DNA from: an uncultured Eubacteriales bacterium
GTDB taxonomy: Bacteria > Bacillota > Clostridia > Oscillospirales > Acutalibacteraceae
Length of the DNA: 64,000 bases
Direction: 5' to 3'
Assembly (NCBI GenBank): GCA_934445035.1
Contig: CAKSDI010000003.1
Span: 62,001-126,000 of the forward strand
Position numbers and translations under genes: made by a program. The notes beneath the pieces are model-generated. The model was not told the DNA's origin. It made no database searches and was given only the letters and a program-made list of their open reading frames with translations. Of this stretch, positions 33,826 to 43,790 are shown piece by piece; the stretch's first letter is position 1, and each line of letters begins with the position of its first letter.

Positions 33826-36051
33826 ATGAATTCTTCCGGAATTTTAAATAAAATAAAAGGATTTTTTACAAAATCCGAGGACGGAAAGATTGGAGGATTT
33901 TATAAAATTCTCCGTGCTTTTTCAATGGATATTTATTCAACTAAAAAATCCCGGCTCACGGGAATTATAATATCGGCGGCACTTTTGCTTACTGTTATTC
34001 TTGACAATAATGCCTTTATTTCTCAGGATTTCAGAATGAAATGGGTGCTGCTTGCTTTTTGCTTGCTTTTTCCCTTTGCGATAGGAGCTTTGATAACCTT
34101 TAATTTTAAATTCAGAAATGAAAAAACAAATAAGGTTATGCACCTCGTATTTTTATTTATTCTGCCAATTCTTACTATGACAATGACGGAATGCTTAAAT
34201 AATGTTTTTGTTTATAATATGACCTATCTCGGATTTTTAGGTAATTATATTCTTATTCTTATTTTTTATTTTATCTTCTTTGCACTTTCGGGCAGTATCA
34301 GAGTATCGATCTTAGTTGTAAACCCGATACTTTTCGGCCTTGCCGTTGCGCATTGCTATATAATGGATTTCAGAGGAACTCCGTTTATCCCTATGGATTT
34401 TTTAAGCATTACCACTGCCGCAAATGTTGCAAATACCTATTCTTATAAGCTCACGCATTTGGTTTTAACGGGATCGCTTTTATTTATTTTTATAATGGTT
34501 ATCGGAATTAAAATAAAAACTCCGAAATACAACCTTATAACAAAAATCGTTTCCAGAGTATTTTCGGGCTCGTTTGCCGCAGTTATTTTAAGTCTTTTTT
34601 ATTTCACATCTATTTTTGCAGACGCAGGTGTAAAACCCGACTTCTGGAATCAGACAAGAGGCTATAAAAACTACGGATTTGCTTTTAACTTCTTTTGCAA
34701 TACTAAATATCTGTTTATGTCAGCTCCCTCGGGATATGACGCAAACAGCGTTTCGGATTATGTAGAAAAAAATATCGATAAAAAAGAACCTGTTGAGGTA
34801 ACCGAGAAAACTCCGAATATCATCTGTATTATGAACGAATCGCTTTCCGATCTGAGCGTTCTCGGAGATTTCACCACAAATATCGATTATATGCCGTTTA
34901 TGCGAAGCCTTACGGAAAACACGGTCAAGGGCCATTTATATGTCCCAGTTATCGGCGCCGGAACTTCAAACACCGAATTTGAATTCTTAAGCGGCCATAC
35001 AACGGCGTTTTTACCTTCGGGAAGCAATGCTTATATGCTCTATATAAATTCCCCCCTTGCAACCATTGTTTCAACACTTGAGGGTCAGGGCTACAATTCC
35101 GCCGCTTTCCACCCCTATTTCTCAAGCGGCTGGAACAGAGTAAATGTTTATAACAATATGGGATTTAACAGCTATAAATTCCTTGAAAATATAATGGATA
35201 TCTCCATTATGAACGATTATATGAGCAACGGCTCCGATCCTAACTACCTCCAGCAGCTTGTCGATCAGTATTATCCCGACAGAAAAAATATGTTCTTAAG
35301 GCAGTATATCAGCGACTCTTACGATTATCAGGTTTTGATTAACGATTTTGAGAACCGCGACAGGAATATGCCCTACTTTATGTTCAATGTTACAATGCAA
35401 AATCACGGCGGATATACAACAAAATTCGATAATTTCAACGAAGAGGTCTATATAACCTCGGGGGATACCGAATATGTTAAGGCAAACAGATATCTTTCGC
35501 TCGTAAAAGCAAGCGACGACGCTTTTAAAGGCCTTGTAGAGTATTTTAAAGGCGTAAACGAACCGACTGTTATTTGTATGTTCGGTGACCACCAGCCATC
35601 GATAGAAACTAAATTCATAGCGGATGTTTTAGGCGTGAAAGATCTTTCGGGGCTCTCGCTTGAGCAGGAGCAAAAAAGACATATCACCCCGTTTATTATC
35701 TGGGCAAATTATGATATTGCCGAAGAGGAAATCGATAAAATGAGCAGTAACTACCTCTCGACCTACCTTTTAAAGGTCGCAGGAGTTAAGCTTACTGAAT
35801 ATAATAAATACCTTTTAAATCTTTATAAGCAGATCCCCGTTATCGATACAGTGGGATATATCGATTCGGAAAATAACTATTATACCTGGCAGTCAAACAC
35901 AAAGTATACAACTCTTTTAAATGAGTACGAAAAGATACAGTATAATAATATTTTCGATTCGAAGAACAAAAGCACGGATATTTTCTATCTCGAAGGCTAT
36001 AAGGGCGACGAGGGAAAAGAATTCGCTAAGGAATCGGTGAAACAGCCCTGA
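33826..36051 (+). CDS. LTA synthase-family sulfatase (membrane phosphoglycerol transferase-like)
   Basis: 741-aa protein with about five or six N-terminal transmembrane helices (to residue 270) and an extracellular alkaline phosphatase/sulfatase domain. Metal and catalytic residues are visible: the Glu in IMNESLSD, the Thr nucleophile in GAGTSNTEFEFL, His in NHGGYTT and Asp-His in FGDHQPS. The family polymerises glycerolphosphate for lipoteichoic acid or decorates other glycans. The ATG at 33826 has AGAGG seven bases upstream; an ATG at 33805 has none. Its stop overlaps the next ATG (TGATG). The exact polymer is unknown. Confidence 0.88.
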   Translation: MNSSGILNKIKGFFTKSEDGKIGGFYKILRAFSMDIYSTKKSRLTGIIISAALLLTVILDNNAFISQDFRMKWVLLAFCLLFPFAIGALITFNFKFRNEKTNKVMHLVFLFILPILTMTMTECLNNVFVYNMTYLGFLGNYILILIFYFIFFALSGSIRVSILVVNPILFGLAVAHCYIMDFRGTPFIPMDFLSITTAANVANTYSYKLTHLVLTGSLLFIFIMVIGIKIKTPKYNLITKIVSRVFSGSFAAVILSLFYFTSIFADAGVKPDFWNQTRGYKNYGFAFNFFCNTKYLFMSAPSGYDANSVSDYVEKNIDKKEPVEVTEKTPNIICIMNESLSDLSVLGDFTTNIDYMPFMRSLTENTVKGHLYVPVIGAGTSNTEFEFLSGHTTAFLPSGSNAYMLYINSPLATIVSTLEGQGYNSAAFHPYFSSGWNRVNVYNNMGFNSYKFLENIMDISIMNDYMSNGSDPNYLQQLVDQYYPDRKNMFLRQYISDSYDYQVLINDFENRDRNMPYFMFNVTMQNHGGYTTKFDNFNEEVYITSGDTEYVKANRYLSLVKASDDAFKGLVEYFKGVNEPTVICMFGDHQPSIETKFIADVLGVKDLSGLSLEQEQKRHITPFIIWANYDIAEEEIDKMSSNYLSTYLLKVAGVKLTEYNKYLLNLYKQIPVIDTVGYIDSENNYYTWQSNTKYTTLLNEYEKIQYNNIFDSKNKSTDIFYLEGYKGDEGKEFAKESVKQP

Positions 36052-36533
36052 TGAAAAACACAACCCTTTGCTATATCAAAAATAACGGAAAATATCTTCT
36101 TATGCACCGCATAAAAAAAGAAAACGATCTTAACCGCGATAAATGGATAGGAATAGGCGGAAAATTTGAAGATAAGGAAAGCCCCGAGCAATGCAACAGG
36201 CGCGAGGTCTTCGAAGAAACAGGGCTCAGGCTTAACAGTGCCGAATATAAAGGCATAATAACCTTTGTTTCCGATATATGGGAAACGGAATATATGCACT
36301 TATTTACAAGCTCCGATTTCAGCGGAACGGTCAAATCGGACTGCGACGAGGGAGTTTTAGAGTGGGTCGATGAAGATAAATTGCTTTCATTCCCCACCTG
36401 GAGCGGAGATAGAATATTTTTAGAAAAATTAGATAGCGATGAATTCTTTTCTTTAAGACTTGAATACCGCGGAGAAACTCTTATCAGCGCGATATTTAAC
36501 GATAAAGAAATTTTAACGGGAGAAGAAAAATGA
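36051..36533 (+). CDS. Nudix hydrolase (8-oxo-dGTP-type)
   Basis: 160-aa Nudix protein. The complete Nudix box G-x5-E-x7-RE-x2-EE-x-G is visible around GKFEDKESPEQCNRREVFEETGL, starting near residue 40. Layout and size resemble MutT/YtkD enzymes that hydrolyse 8-oxo-dGTP or other nucleoside diphosphate derivatives; the substrate is not certain. It overlaps the upstream sulfatase gene by one base and the downstream LOG gene by four, so the three are one operon. Confidence 0.9.
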   Translation: MKNTTLCYIKNNGKYLLMHRIKKENDLNRDKWIGIGGKFEDKESPEQCNRREVFEETGLRLNSAEYKGIITFVSDIWETEYMHLFTSSDFSGTVKSDCDEGVLEWVDEDKLLSFPTWSGDRIFLEKLDSDEFFSLRLEYRGETLISAIFNDKEILTGEEK

Positions 36534-37105
36534 ATATCTGCGTTTACGGAGCATCGTCCGATAAAATCGACGAAAGCTATATAAAAAGCGGCGAAAGCTT
36601 CGGCAAAAAACTTGCAAAATCAGGTCACAGCCTTATTTTCGGAGGAGGTGCCTGCGGAATGATGGGCGCCTTTGCAAGAGGATTTTATGAAGAAAAAGGC
36701 GAGATAATAGGTATAGTCCCCGAGTTTTTGAATGTTGACGGAATTTTATTCGATCACTGCACAAAAATGCTTTATACTAAAACAATGCGCGAAAGAAAAC
36801 AGCTTCTTGAAAGCAGTTCCGACGCTTTTATTGTGGCCCCCGGAGGGATAGGCACTTATGATGAATTCTTTGAAATTCTCACTTTAAAACAGCTTTGCCG
36901 CCACGATAAGCCGATAGCAATATTTAATGTGAACGGTTATTTTGACAGCCTTTCTTCAATGCTTAAAAGGGCTGTAGACGATAAATTTATGACGCAAAAC
37001 AATACCTCGCTTTTTTTCCTTTCGGACAGCGAAGACGATATTATCGATTATTTTAACAATTACACGCAAACCGATTTTAAACCCGAAAATTTCAAAGATA
37101 TATAA
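36530..37105 (+). CDS. LOG-family (TIGR00730) nucleotide 5'-monophosphate phosphoribohydrolase
   Basis: 191-aa Rossmann-like protein of the LOG family. The signature PGGIGTYDEFFE is near residue 105, and the earlier GGGACGMMGAFARG binds phosphate. Members cleave the base from nucleoside 5'-monophosphates, including cytokinin precursors and purine or pyrimidine nucleotides. The ATG overlaps the Nudix stop as ATGA; together they suggest clearing of odd nucleotides. A terminator follows. Confidence 0.9.
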   Translation: MNICVYGASSDKIDESYIKSGESFGKKLAKSGHSLIFGGGACGMMGAFARGFYEEKGEIIGIVPEFLNVDGILFDHCTKMLYTKTMRERKQLLESSSDAFIVAPGGIGTYDEFFEILTLKQLCRHDKPIAIFNVNGYFDSLSSMLKRAVDDKFMTQNNTSLFFLSDSEDDIIDYFNNYTQTDFKPENFKDI

Positions 37106-37135
37106 AAAATCCCGGCTTTTTTAAGCCGGGATTTT
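37106..37135. terminator. Bidirectional terminator between the LOG gene and ftsZ
   Basis: AAAATCCCGGCTT and AAGCCGGGATTTT pair over about 13 bases with A and T tracts on both sides, between convergent genes. Confidence 0.9.
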
Positions 37136-37147
37136 AATTTATGCTTA

Positions 37148-38209
37148 TTATTTCTGGAAGAATTTCATAACATCGTCATAAGACTCGTCATTATCTTCCG
37201 TGTTCATATCATTCATAAGATCAGCAAGGTCTTCCCTCTTATCAGCCTTTTTAGGCTCGCCGAGACCTGTTGCAACAACAGTTACCCTGATAGTATCTTC
37301 AAGGCTCTCATCAAGCTGAGCACCCCAAATGATCGTTGCGTCAGGGTGAGCCATATCGGAAATAATTGTGGAAGCAAGCTCAACCTCTTCAAGACCGATA
37401 TCATCAGAACCTGTTATGCTGATAATAATTCCTCTTGCATTTTCCATAGAGGTTTCGATAAGCGGGCTTGTGATAGCCATTCTTGCCGCCTGCTCTGCCT
37501 TATCTCTGCCTGTTGCTTCTCCGACGCCCATATGAGCGCAGCCTGCATCCTGCATAATGGATTTAACATCGGCAAAGTCAAGGTTGACAAGAGCGGTAAC
37601 ATTGATAAGCTCGGAAATGCTCTGAACGCCGCGGCGTAAAACATCATCGGCAATATTAAACGCATTCTTGAAAGAAATTTTATCTTCGGAAACGAACTTA
37701 AGGCGCTCGTTCGGAATTACTATGATACTGTCGACCTGCTCGGTGAGGTTAGCAATTCCCTCTTCCGCCTGAGTCATACGCTTTTTGCCCTCAAATGCAA
37801 AAGGCTTTGTAACGATTCCCACGGTGAGAATACCAAGCTCTTTAGCTATCTGAGCTACAACGGGAGCGGCGCCTGTGCCTGTGCCTCCGCCCATTCCGGC
37901 AGTTATGAATATCATATCTGCGCTGCGGATAGCGGCAGCAATTTCATCCCTTGATTCTTCAGCGGCTGCGCGGCCGTTTTCAGGGTTACCGCCTGCGCCC
38001 ATTCCGGCAGTGGTGTTATTTCCTATCTGAATTTTCTGATCGGCGCGAGAGAGGAAAAGAGCGGCTTTATCAGTATTAACAGCGATAAATTCGACGCCCT
38101 TTACGCCTGCGGCTACCATTCGGTTAACAGCGTTACCACCGCCGCCGCCTACGCCTACGACCTTTATTTGAACTACAGTTTCCATTTCTTCAGCAACATC
38201 AAATGGCAT
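37148..38209 (-). CDS. ftsZ: Cell division protein FtsZ
   Basis: 353-aa tubulin-like GTPase forming the division ring. The GTP-binding GVGGGGGNAVNRM and the tubulin signature GGGTGTGAAPV are present, then the T7 loop NLDFADVKSIM. The polymerisation core ends near residue 316. Only about 37 residues follow, acidic, ending DDVMKFFQK instead of the usual IPxFLRR-like peptide that binds FtsA and SepF. No ftsA is adjacent. It is separated from ftsQ by 106 AT-rich bases and may have its own promoter there. Confidence 0.96.
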   Translation of the reverse strand: MPFDVAEEMETVVQIKVVGVGGGGGNAVNRMVAAGVKGVEFIAVNTDKAALFLSRADQKIQIGNNTTAGMGAGGNPENGRAAAEESRDEIAAAIRSADMIFITAGMGGGTGTGAAPVVAQIAKELGILTVGIVTKPFAFEGKKRMTQAEEGIANLTEQVDSIIVIPNERLKFVSEDKISFKNAFNIADDVLRRGVQSISELINVTALVNLDFADVKSIMQDAGCAHMGVGEATGRDKAEQAARMAITSPLIETSMENARGIIISITGSDDIGLEEVELASTIISDMAHPDATIIWGAQLDESLEDTIRVTVVATGLGEPKKADKREDLADLMNDMNTEDNDESYDDVMKFFQK

Positions 38210-38315
38210 TTAAAATTCCTCCGTATTTATGGTAATAAATTTTTATAACTTCTAAAAGACAACTATACATAAATTATAATATCATATATATTTATAAATT
38301 GCAACATTTTATTTT

Positions 38316-39086
38316 CTAACTCGGAATAAAACTTGTTTGTCTTCCGCTTTCATTCCAAATGCTGAGATTTATAGTGCCTTTTTTATCGCTTTCTATGTTT
38401 TTTATCATCGCTCCGAGCTGAGCTATTTTATTCTCATAGTTGGTTTTTGAGCCTAAAATAACATCAAATCTGCCGTCTACGAAAAATCTGATCTCGCTTG
38501 TATTTGAAACATCGATCTTATTGATTTTTATTTCATTTTTTTCAAGACTTGAAATAAGTGAATTTATAAGTTCTTTGGTTTCCTTGTTTTTAAATTCCGC
38601 CGCCTGACCTACTTTACAGGTCACACCGGGGCAAATTATTTCAAAAGTATTCTCAGGCAAAGTATAATCGTATTCAAGCACATTTCCTTTGCGGCTGACT
38701 TTATAATACTTATTATCTATATGATAGCTTGCATAGGGCTTTGCGTCTTTCACCTTTAAAATTATTTTATCCGGGAAAGACCTTTTTAGCGTTACGCTGT
38801 CAATATAAGGCAGATCGTGATTTAAAGTGACAAGCAGATTTTCTTCGCTCACGGTAAAAAGATTTTTGCCCTTAAGCTTACTGCTCTTTACTATCGCGCT
38901 TTCAGTATAAAGTTTGCTTCCCGAAGCGCTTACGGATTTTATCGGGAAAAGGAAAGTGAAACTTGCGACCGATCCGAAAGCGAGCATAATAATGAGAAAA
39001 AAGACAAATATAAATCTTCTTCGCCGCCGCTTTTTTTTCTTTATAAGCTCCGCTCTTTTTTTCGCGGCCTCTTCCCTTTCGGTCAT
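38316..39086 (-). CDS. ftsQ: Cell division protein FtsQ/DivIB
   Basis: 256-aa bitopic protein. A very basic cytosolic N-terminus (KKKKRRRRR near residue 18) is followed by one membrane helix (about 26-48), a POTRA domain beginning near IKSVSASGSKLYTES, and the beta domain. It belongs to the divisome subcomplex with FtsL and FtsB that activates FtsW and its PBP. It sits 14 bases after murA. Sequence is divergent, as usual for this family; location and the basic-TM-POTRA layout support the call. Confidence 0.9.
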   Translation of the reverse strand: MTEREEAAKKRAELIKKKKRRRRRFIFVFFLIIMLAFGSVASFTFLFPIKSVSASGSKLYTESAIVKSSKLKGKNLFTVSEENLLVTLNHDLPYIDSVTLKRSFPDKIILKVKDAKPYASYHIDNKYYKVSRKGNVLEYDYTLPENTFEIICPGVTCKVGQAAEFKNKETKELINSLISSLEKNEIKINKIDVSNTSEIRFFVDGRFDVILGSKTNYENKIAQLGAMIKNIESDKKGTINLSIWNESGRQTSFIPS

Positions 39087-39100
39087 ATTTTCACTTCCTT

Positions 39101-40351
39101 TTATTTTTCATATATATCAGCGCCGAGTTTTTTAAGGTCTTCTGTTATAGACTCATAACCGCGCTTTATAAAATGAATGTTTTTAACCCTTGTCTGACCC
39201 GCTGCCGAAAGCCCCGCCGTAACCAGCGCCGCTCCGGCGCGAAGATCGGTTGCAAAGCAGGTGGCGCCCGAAAGAGATTTTACTCCTCTTATCACAGCGA
39301 CATTGCCCGAAACCTTTATATCGGCGCCAAGTCTTTTAAGCTCGTCGACATATTTAAATCTGTTATCGAATATATTTTCCGTAAACACCGAAACTCCTCG
39401 GGCGGTAGTCAGCATTGCGACTGCCAAGGGACCGGCGTCTGTAGGAAATCCGGGATATACGAGAGTTTGCAGAGAATTTATATGCTTAATAGGTTTTTTT
39501 GTTAAAACAGTTATGTAGTCGTTACCCGATTTGACACTGCAGCCGCACTCTTTAAAAAAAGAAATTACGGAAAATAAATGCGAGGGATCGACCTTTTTGA
39601 CAGTTACATTTCCGCAGGTGGCAGCGGCGGCGGCCATATATGTTGCCGCAACTATGCGGTCGGGAATAACCGTATGCTCGACTCCGTGAAGTTCGGATAC
39701 TCCGCGGATAACTATTTTATCAGTGCCCGCACCCGTGATATTTGCACCGGCAAAGTTTAAAAAATCGGCAAGATCCTTTATTTCAGGCTCGTGAGCGGCA
39801 TTGTGAAGCACTGTAACACCTTTAGCTTTTGAGGCGGCGAGCATAATATTTTCCGTTGCTCCGACGCTCGGAAAAGCAAGATATATCTCATTCCCCGTAA
39901 GCTCTTTGCTGAAACAATATAAATTGCCGTGTTTTTCGCTTATATCAACGCCTAACTGCCTTAATGCCGAGAGGTGAAGATCAATAGGCCTCGGCCCTAA
40001 TTCACAACCTCCCGGACTGCTTATCACCGCGCTTGAATTTCTGCCGATAATCGAGCCTAAAAACACAAGTGACGAGCGCATTTCACGCATAAGCTCTTCG
40101 GGAACGCTGTCTTTGGTAATATCCGTCGCGTCTACAGTGACGGTATGCCCTTCAAAGGTGCAGCTGCAGCCTAAAGAATTCAAAATTTCGATAGCCGCAT
40201 AAACATCCGATAACCTCGGGCAATTATGTATAACGCTTATTCCCTTTATAAGAACAGTTGCTGAAAGAATAGGTAAAACGCTGTTCTTTGCTCCCTGAAT
40301 ATCTATTTCTCCTATAAGCGGTTTTTTACCGTTTATAATAATTTCAGGCAT
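39101..40351 (-). CDS. murA: UDP-N-acetylglucosamine 1-carboxyvinyltransferase
   Basis: 416-aa enzyme for the first committed step of peptidoglycan synthesis, transferring enolpyruvate from PEP to UDP-GlcNAc. It has the QGAKNSVLPI start and the loop SPGGCELGPRPIDLHL, which contains the catalytic, fosfomycin-reactive cysteine (not the Asp of resistant forms). The C-terminal half is also family-like. A weak promoter lies upstream on the minus strand: CTGACA (40409-40414), 18 bases, TAGTAT (40385-40390). It is co-transcribed with ftsQ. Confidence 0.96.
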   Translation of the reverse strand: MPEIIINGKKPLIGEIDIQGAKNSVLPILSATVLIKGISVIHNCPRLSDVYAAIEILNSLGCSCTFEGHTVTVDATDITKDSVPEELMREMRSSLVFLGSIIGRNSSAVISSPGGCELGPRPIDLHLSALRQLGVDISEKHGNLYCFSKELTGNEIYLAFPSVGATENIMLAASKAKGVTVLHNAAHEPEIKDLADFLNFAGANITGAGTDKIVIRGVSELHGVEHTVIPDRIVAATYMAAAAATCGNVTVKKVDPSHLFSVISFFKECGCSVKSGNDYITVLTKKPIKHINSLQTLVYPGFPTDAGPLAVAMLTTARGVSVFTENIFDNRFKYVDELKRLGADIKVSGNVAVIRGVKSLSGATCFATDLRAGAALVTAGLSAAGQTRVKNIHFIKRGYESITEDLKKLGADIYEK

Positions 40352-40439
40352 TTTTATCCCTCACAGTAAATTCATTTTCATTCTATACTATGAAAGATCG
40401 AGGCTTTTTGTCAGTTATTTTTTAAAATGCCGAAATTTA

Positions 40440-41561
40440 TCAGGAGTTTGTATATAATTTCATCAAAACTTCGTATATTCTTTCATTTGCGTCGGTTATA
40501 GCAATTTTCCCTGCCGCCTCGGACATTTTTTGAAGCTTTGATTTGTTTTCTATGATCATCGATATCTCGTCTATAAGTTTTTCGCCGCTTAGATCCTTTT
40601 CTTCAATAACTATCGCGGCGCCTTTGTTTTTAAGCGTCATAGCATTATGATACTGATGATTTTCCGCAACATATGGTGACGGAATGAGAACTGACGGCTT
40701 TTTGCACGCCTCTATCTCGCTAAGCGTGATAGCGCCGGCTCTGCTTATAACGATATCCGCCGCCGCCATACAAACATCCATATCGGATATATATTCCCTG
40801 ATATCTATCTCTTCGGATAAGGTTATGTTATCGGCTTTGAGTCTGTCGAGCATTTTGCCGTAACCCGCTTTACCCGTTGAATGAATGTGGTAAAACTTAT
40901 GCGTGCCGTTATGCCATTTAATAAGCTCTTCGACCGCCTCGTTTAAAGGTCTTGCGCCCAAAGATCCGCCGAAAGATAAAATAAGAGGTCTTTCATCGGT
41001 AATACCGAGTTTTTCTCTTGCGGTCTTTCTGTCGATCTTTAAAAGCTCTTCTCTTACGGGATTTCCCGTTATAACAGGCTTTTTGTTAAGCTTTAAATAC
41101 TTTTCCGCCTCGGGCATTGCGAGCATGACCTCGTTTACCTTATTAGAAAGCATCTTTGTGGTTATTCCAGGAAAAGCGTTCTGCTCGTGAATGGCAGTCT
41201 TAAATCCAAGCTTTGCCGCCTCTCTTAAAACGGGACCGCTCACAAAGCCGCCCGTGCCCATTACGATATCGGGATTGAGCTTTTTTAAAAGCTTTTTCGA
41301 TTTAAGAGAAGAAGAAAAAACTTTTTTAACTGCGTCGATATTTCTGACTATATTTTTAGCGCTTAGCTTTCTTTGAAAACCTGCGACCTCTATCGGATAA
41401 AAATCATATCCCTTTTGCGGCACCAAGGTAGCCTCGAGCTTATCGGGAGTTCCGATATAGCTTATCTTAGCGTCGGGATGTTTTTCTTTAATATAACCTG
41501 CAACTGCAAGCGCAGGATTTATATGGCCGGCTGTTCCGCCGCCTGCAAATAAAATATGCAT
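40440..41561 (-). CDS. murG: MurG GlcNAc transferase
   Basis: 373-aa peripheral membrane glycosyltransferase that adds GlcNAc to lipid I to make lipid II. The N-terminal glycine-rich loop (FAGGGTAGHINPALA), HEQNAFPGITTK, the second loop LSFGGSLGARPLNEAV and the UDP-GlcNAc-binding SRAGAITLSEIEA are all typical. It follows ftsW after 12 bases, the usual order. Confidence 0.96.
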   Translation of the reverse strand: MHILFAGGGTAGHINPALAVAGYIKEKHPDAKISYIGTPDKLEATLVPQKGYDFYPIEVAGFQRKLSAKNIVRNIDAVKKVFSSSLKSKKLLKKLNPDIVMGTGGFVSGPVLREAAKLGFKTAIHEQNAFPGITTKMLSNKVNEVMLAMPEAEKYLKLNKKPVITGNPVREELLKIDRKTAREKLGITDERPLILSFGGSLGARPLNEAVEELIKWHNGTHKFYHIHSTGKAGYGKMLDRLKADNITLSEEIDIREYISDMDVCMAAADIVISRAGAITLSEIEACKKPSVLIPSPYVAENHQYHNAMTLKNKGAAIVIEEKDLSGEKLIDEISMIIENKSKLQKMSEAAGKIAITDANERIYEVLMKLYTNS

Positions 41562-41573
41562 AAAATTCCCCCA

Positions 41574-42719
41574 TCAGGCTTTTTCTATATTCGCACTTCT
41601 CGATACGGAAAGCACTATCCCCATTTCCGCAAGAAGAATTACTAAAGACGAGCCGCCGTAACTGAAAAACGGAAGGCTTATTCCTGTGTTCGGTATAGTG
41701 TTTGTTACGACCCAAATATTAAGCATTGCCTGAAGTCCTACCTGAAAGGTAAGTCCGATAGCAAGCAAAGATCCGAATTTATCGGGAGAGCGCATTGCAA
41801 TGGTAAACCCTCTCCATACAAGCAAGGCAAACAAAAGAATAATAACAATAGCGCCTATAAGACCGAGTTCTTCACAGACTATTGAAAAAATAAAATCGTT
41901 ATGCGGTTCAGGCACCCAAAGATATTTTTGCCTTGACTGACCTATTCCTCTGCCTAAAAGACCGCCTGATCCGATAGCCAAAAGCGACTGAATTGTCTGG
42001 AAGCCTTTTCCCGAAGCGTCGAGCCAAGGATCGCGCCAATATTTTATTCGGTCAGAGCCGTAGCTTATAACTTTTGTTGCAATCGCAAGACCTACTGCTC
42101 CGAGGCCCGCGGCGGCTCCCCCTATTATCCACCTTTTCTGCATTCCGCCGATAAAAAGCAATGTAACTCCTATTGCAAATACAAGAACTGTTGCGGAGAT
42201 ATGCGGCTCTAAAACTATCAGCACGCAGGTAAGGCCTAAAATCGCTCCCAAAAAGAGAATAAATTTAAAGCTTGTCATAAGCTTTTGATTTGCCGCGATA
42301 AGCGAAGAAAAAAGCAAAATTATTGAAAATTTGGCGATCTCCGAGGGCTGGAAATTCAGCGGACCTACAACTATCCATCTTTTAACATCCATTCCCGAAA
42401 CCATCGGAGGAATGGCAAGAAGCAATATTAATAGTCCTGTTGAAACAAAGAAAACAGCCCAGGCGAATTTTCGCCAAAAATGGTAATCTATCTTAGAAAT
42501 AAAAAACATAAGCGCAAGTCCTCCCGCGGCGAATGCCGCCTGGCGGGAAATAAACTTGTAACTGTTTTTATAATACTCATAACTATAGGCATAGCTTGCC
42601 GAAAAAAGCATAACAAGACCAATAGTCAGCAGTAAAAGTATAAAAGAAAGCATTGTGATATCAAGCTTTCCCTCAAGGAAGATACTTCTCTTTTTTTTCT
42701 TTATATTTGAACTATCCAT
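41574..42719 (-). CDS. ftsW: SEDS-family peptidoglycan polymerase FtsW
   Basis: 381-aa protein with about ten membrane helices. It polymerises glycan strands from lipid II at the septum with a class B PBP. Conserved SEDS features are visible: the QPSEIAKFSIIL segment, GGLLGRGIGQSRQKY, LPEPHNDFIF-like VPEPHNDFIFS and the late GISLPFFSYGGSS. It could also be the sporulation paralogue SpoVE; position in the division cluster favours FtsW. It lies between mraY and murG; murD, normally here, is missing. Confidence 0.94.
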   Translation of the reverse strand: MDSSNIKKKKRSIFLEGKLDITMLSFILLLLTIGLVMLFSASYAYSYEYYKNSYKFISRQAAFAAGGLALMFFISKIDYHFWRKFAWAVFFVSTGLLILLLAIPPMVSGMDVKRWIVVGPLNFQPSEIAKFSIILLFSSLIAANQKLMTSFKFILFLGAILGLTCVLIVLEPHISATVLVFAIGVTLLFIGGMQKRWIIGGAAAGLGAVGLAIATKVISYGSDRIKYWRDPWLDASGKGFQTIQSLLAIGSGGLLGRGIGQSRQKYLWVPEPHNDFIFSIVCEELGLIGAIVIILLFALLVWRGFTIAMRSPDKFGSLLAIGLTFQVGLQAMLNIWVVTNTIPNTGISLPFFSYGGSSLVILLAEMGIVLSVSRSANIEKA

Positions 42720-42741
42720 AATATCTTCCTTTCTTTAAATT

Positions 42742-43782
42742 TTATCTGTTTGCCGCAAGCAAAAGAATAAAAGCGCCTATACTTGCTAAAAGCGTAACAG
42801 CAGAGAAGATAAATACTATTTTTTCTTCTCTTATATTGCACATTTCAAAGTGATGATGAAGCGGTGCCATTTTGAAAATTCTCTTGCCTGTGAGTTTATA
42901 GGATACTACCTGTAAAACTACCGAAAGAGCCTCGGCAAGATATATTATGCCAACCAAAATGAGAATTATAGGTCTGTCAAGCATAAATGACATTGCAACT
43001 ACCATACCGCCTAAGAACATCGAGCCTGTATCGCCCATAAATACTCTTGCCGGCTTTGCGTTCCAAAGGTAAAAACCTGCGCAGGCGCCTGCGAGAGCGG
43101 CGGCCGTAACATTGCCGTACCACCCGTGAGTAGCTCTCATAAATGCGGCTGAAGCCATCATAAAGAAGCAGGAAACTATCATAGTAACGCTTGTTGCGAG
43201 CCCGTCAAGACCGTCTGTTAAATTAACGGCATTAGTAAATCCGTAAACAAAGAAAAGCGCTATAGGCCAAAAAAGAAGTCCCGCGCCGGAGGAAATATTG
43301 ACAGCGCCCACAAAAGGTATGTAGGTGTATTCAATCTTTCCGACAAAGAAAAGCACTGCAAGGTAGCCTGCAGAAATAATTATCTGCAAAAAAGTTTTTT
43401 GACGGGCGGTAAGGCCGAGATTTCTCTTTTTAACGATTTTGATAAAATCATCCGCAAAGCCTACCGCGCCCATTAAAAACGCCATTATTATACCCGCATA
43501 GAATTTAACATTATCCGCTTTAAGCGTGGTGCCCATAACAAGCGGCTTTTTAAACCCTGCCGACAGTGCGACGCACAGCGCCAGTGCCAAAAGAAAGCCT
43601 ATTATTATCATAATTCCGCCCATTGTGGGGGTTCCTTCTTTTTTCTTGTGCCAGGTAGGGCCGTCTTCGCGGATACTCTGCCCGATATGAAGTCTTTTAA
43701 GATAAGGAATGATAAGATAGCCTAAAAGACTTGTTACCGCAAATGCGGCGAAAGCGGCGATAATTGCGAAATATTTTTCCAT
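42742..43782 (-). CDS. mraY: Phospho-MurNAc-pentapeptide transferase MraY
   Basis: 346-aa integral membrane enzyme that makes lipid I from UDP-MurNAc-pentapeptide and undecaprenyl phosphate. The key acidic motifs are present: GFADDFIKI (first DD pair), NAVNLTDGLDGLAT and the HHHFE segment in PLHHHFEMC. About ten transmembrane helices can be counted. It follows murE directly; murF, usually between murE and mraY, is absent. Confidence 0.96.
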   Translation of the reverse strand: MEKYFAIIAAFAAFAVTSLLGYLIIPYLKRLHIGQSIREDGPTWHKKKEGTPTMGGIMIIIGFLLALALCVALSAGFKKPLVMGTTLKADNVKFYAGIIMAFLMGAVGFADDFIKIVKKRNLGLTARQKTFLQIIISAGYLAVLFFVGKIEYTYIPFVGAVNISSGAGLLFWPIALFFVYGFTNAVNLTDGLDGLATSVTMIVSCFFMMASAAFMRATHGWYGNVTAAALAGACAGFYLWNAKPARVFMGDTGSMFLGGMVVAMSFMLDRPIILILVGIIYLAEALSVVLQVVSYKLTGKRIFKMAPLHHHFEMCNIREEKIVFIFSAVTLLASIGAFILLLAANR

Positions 43783-43790
43783 TATTCTTT

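Noticed and set aside
33937..34143. 68-aa minus-strand frame opposite the LTA-synthase-like gene
   Set aside because: Antisense to transmembrane segments, without ribosome site or recognisable features.
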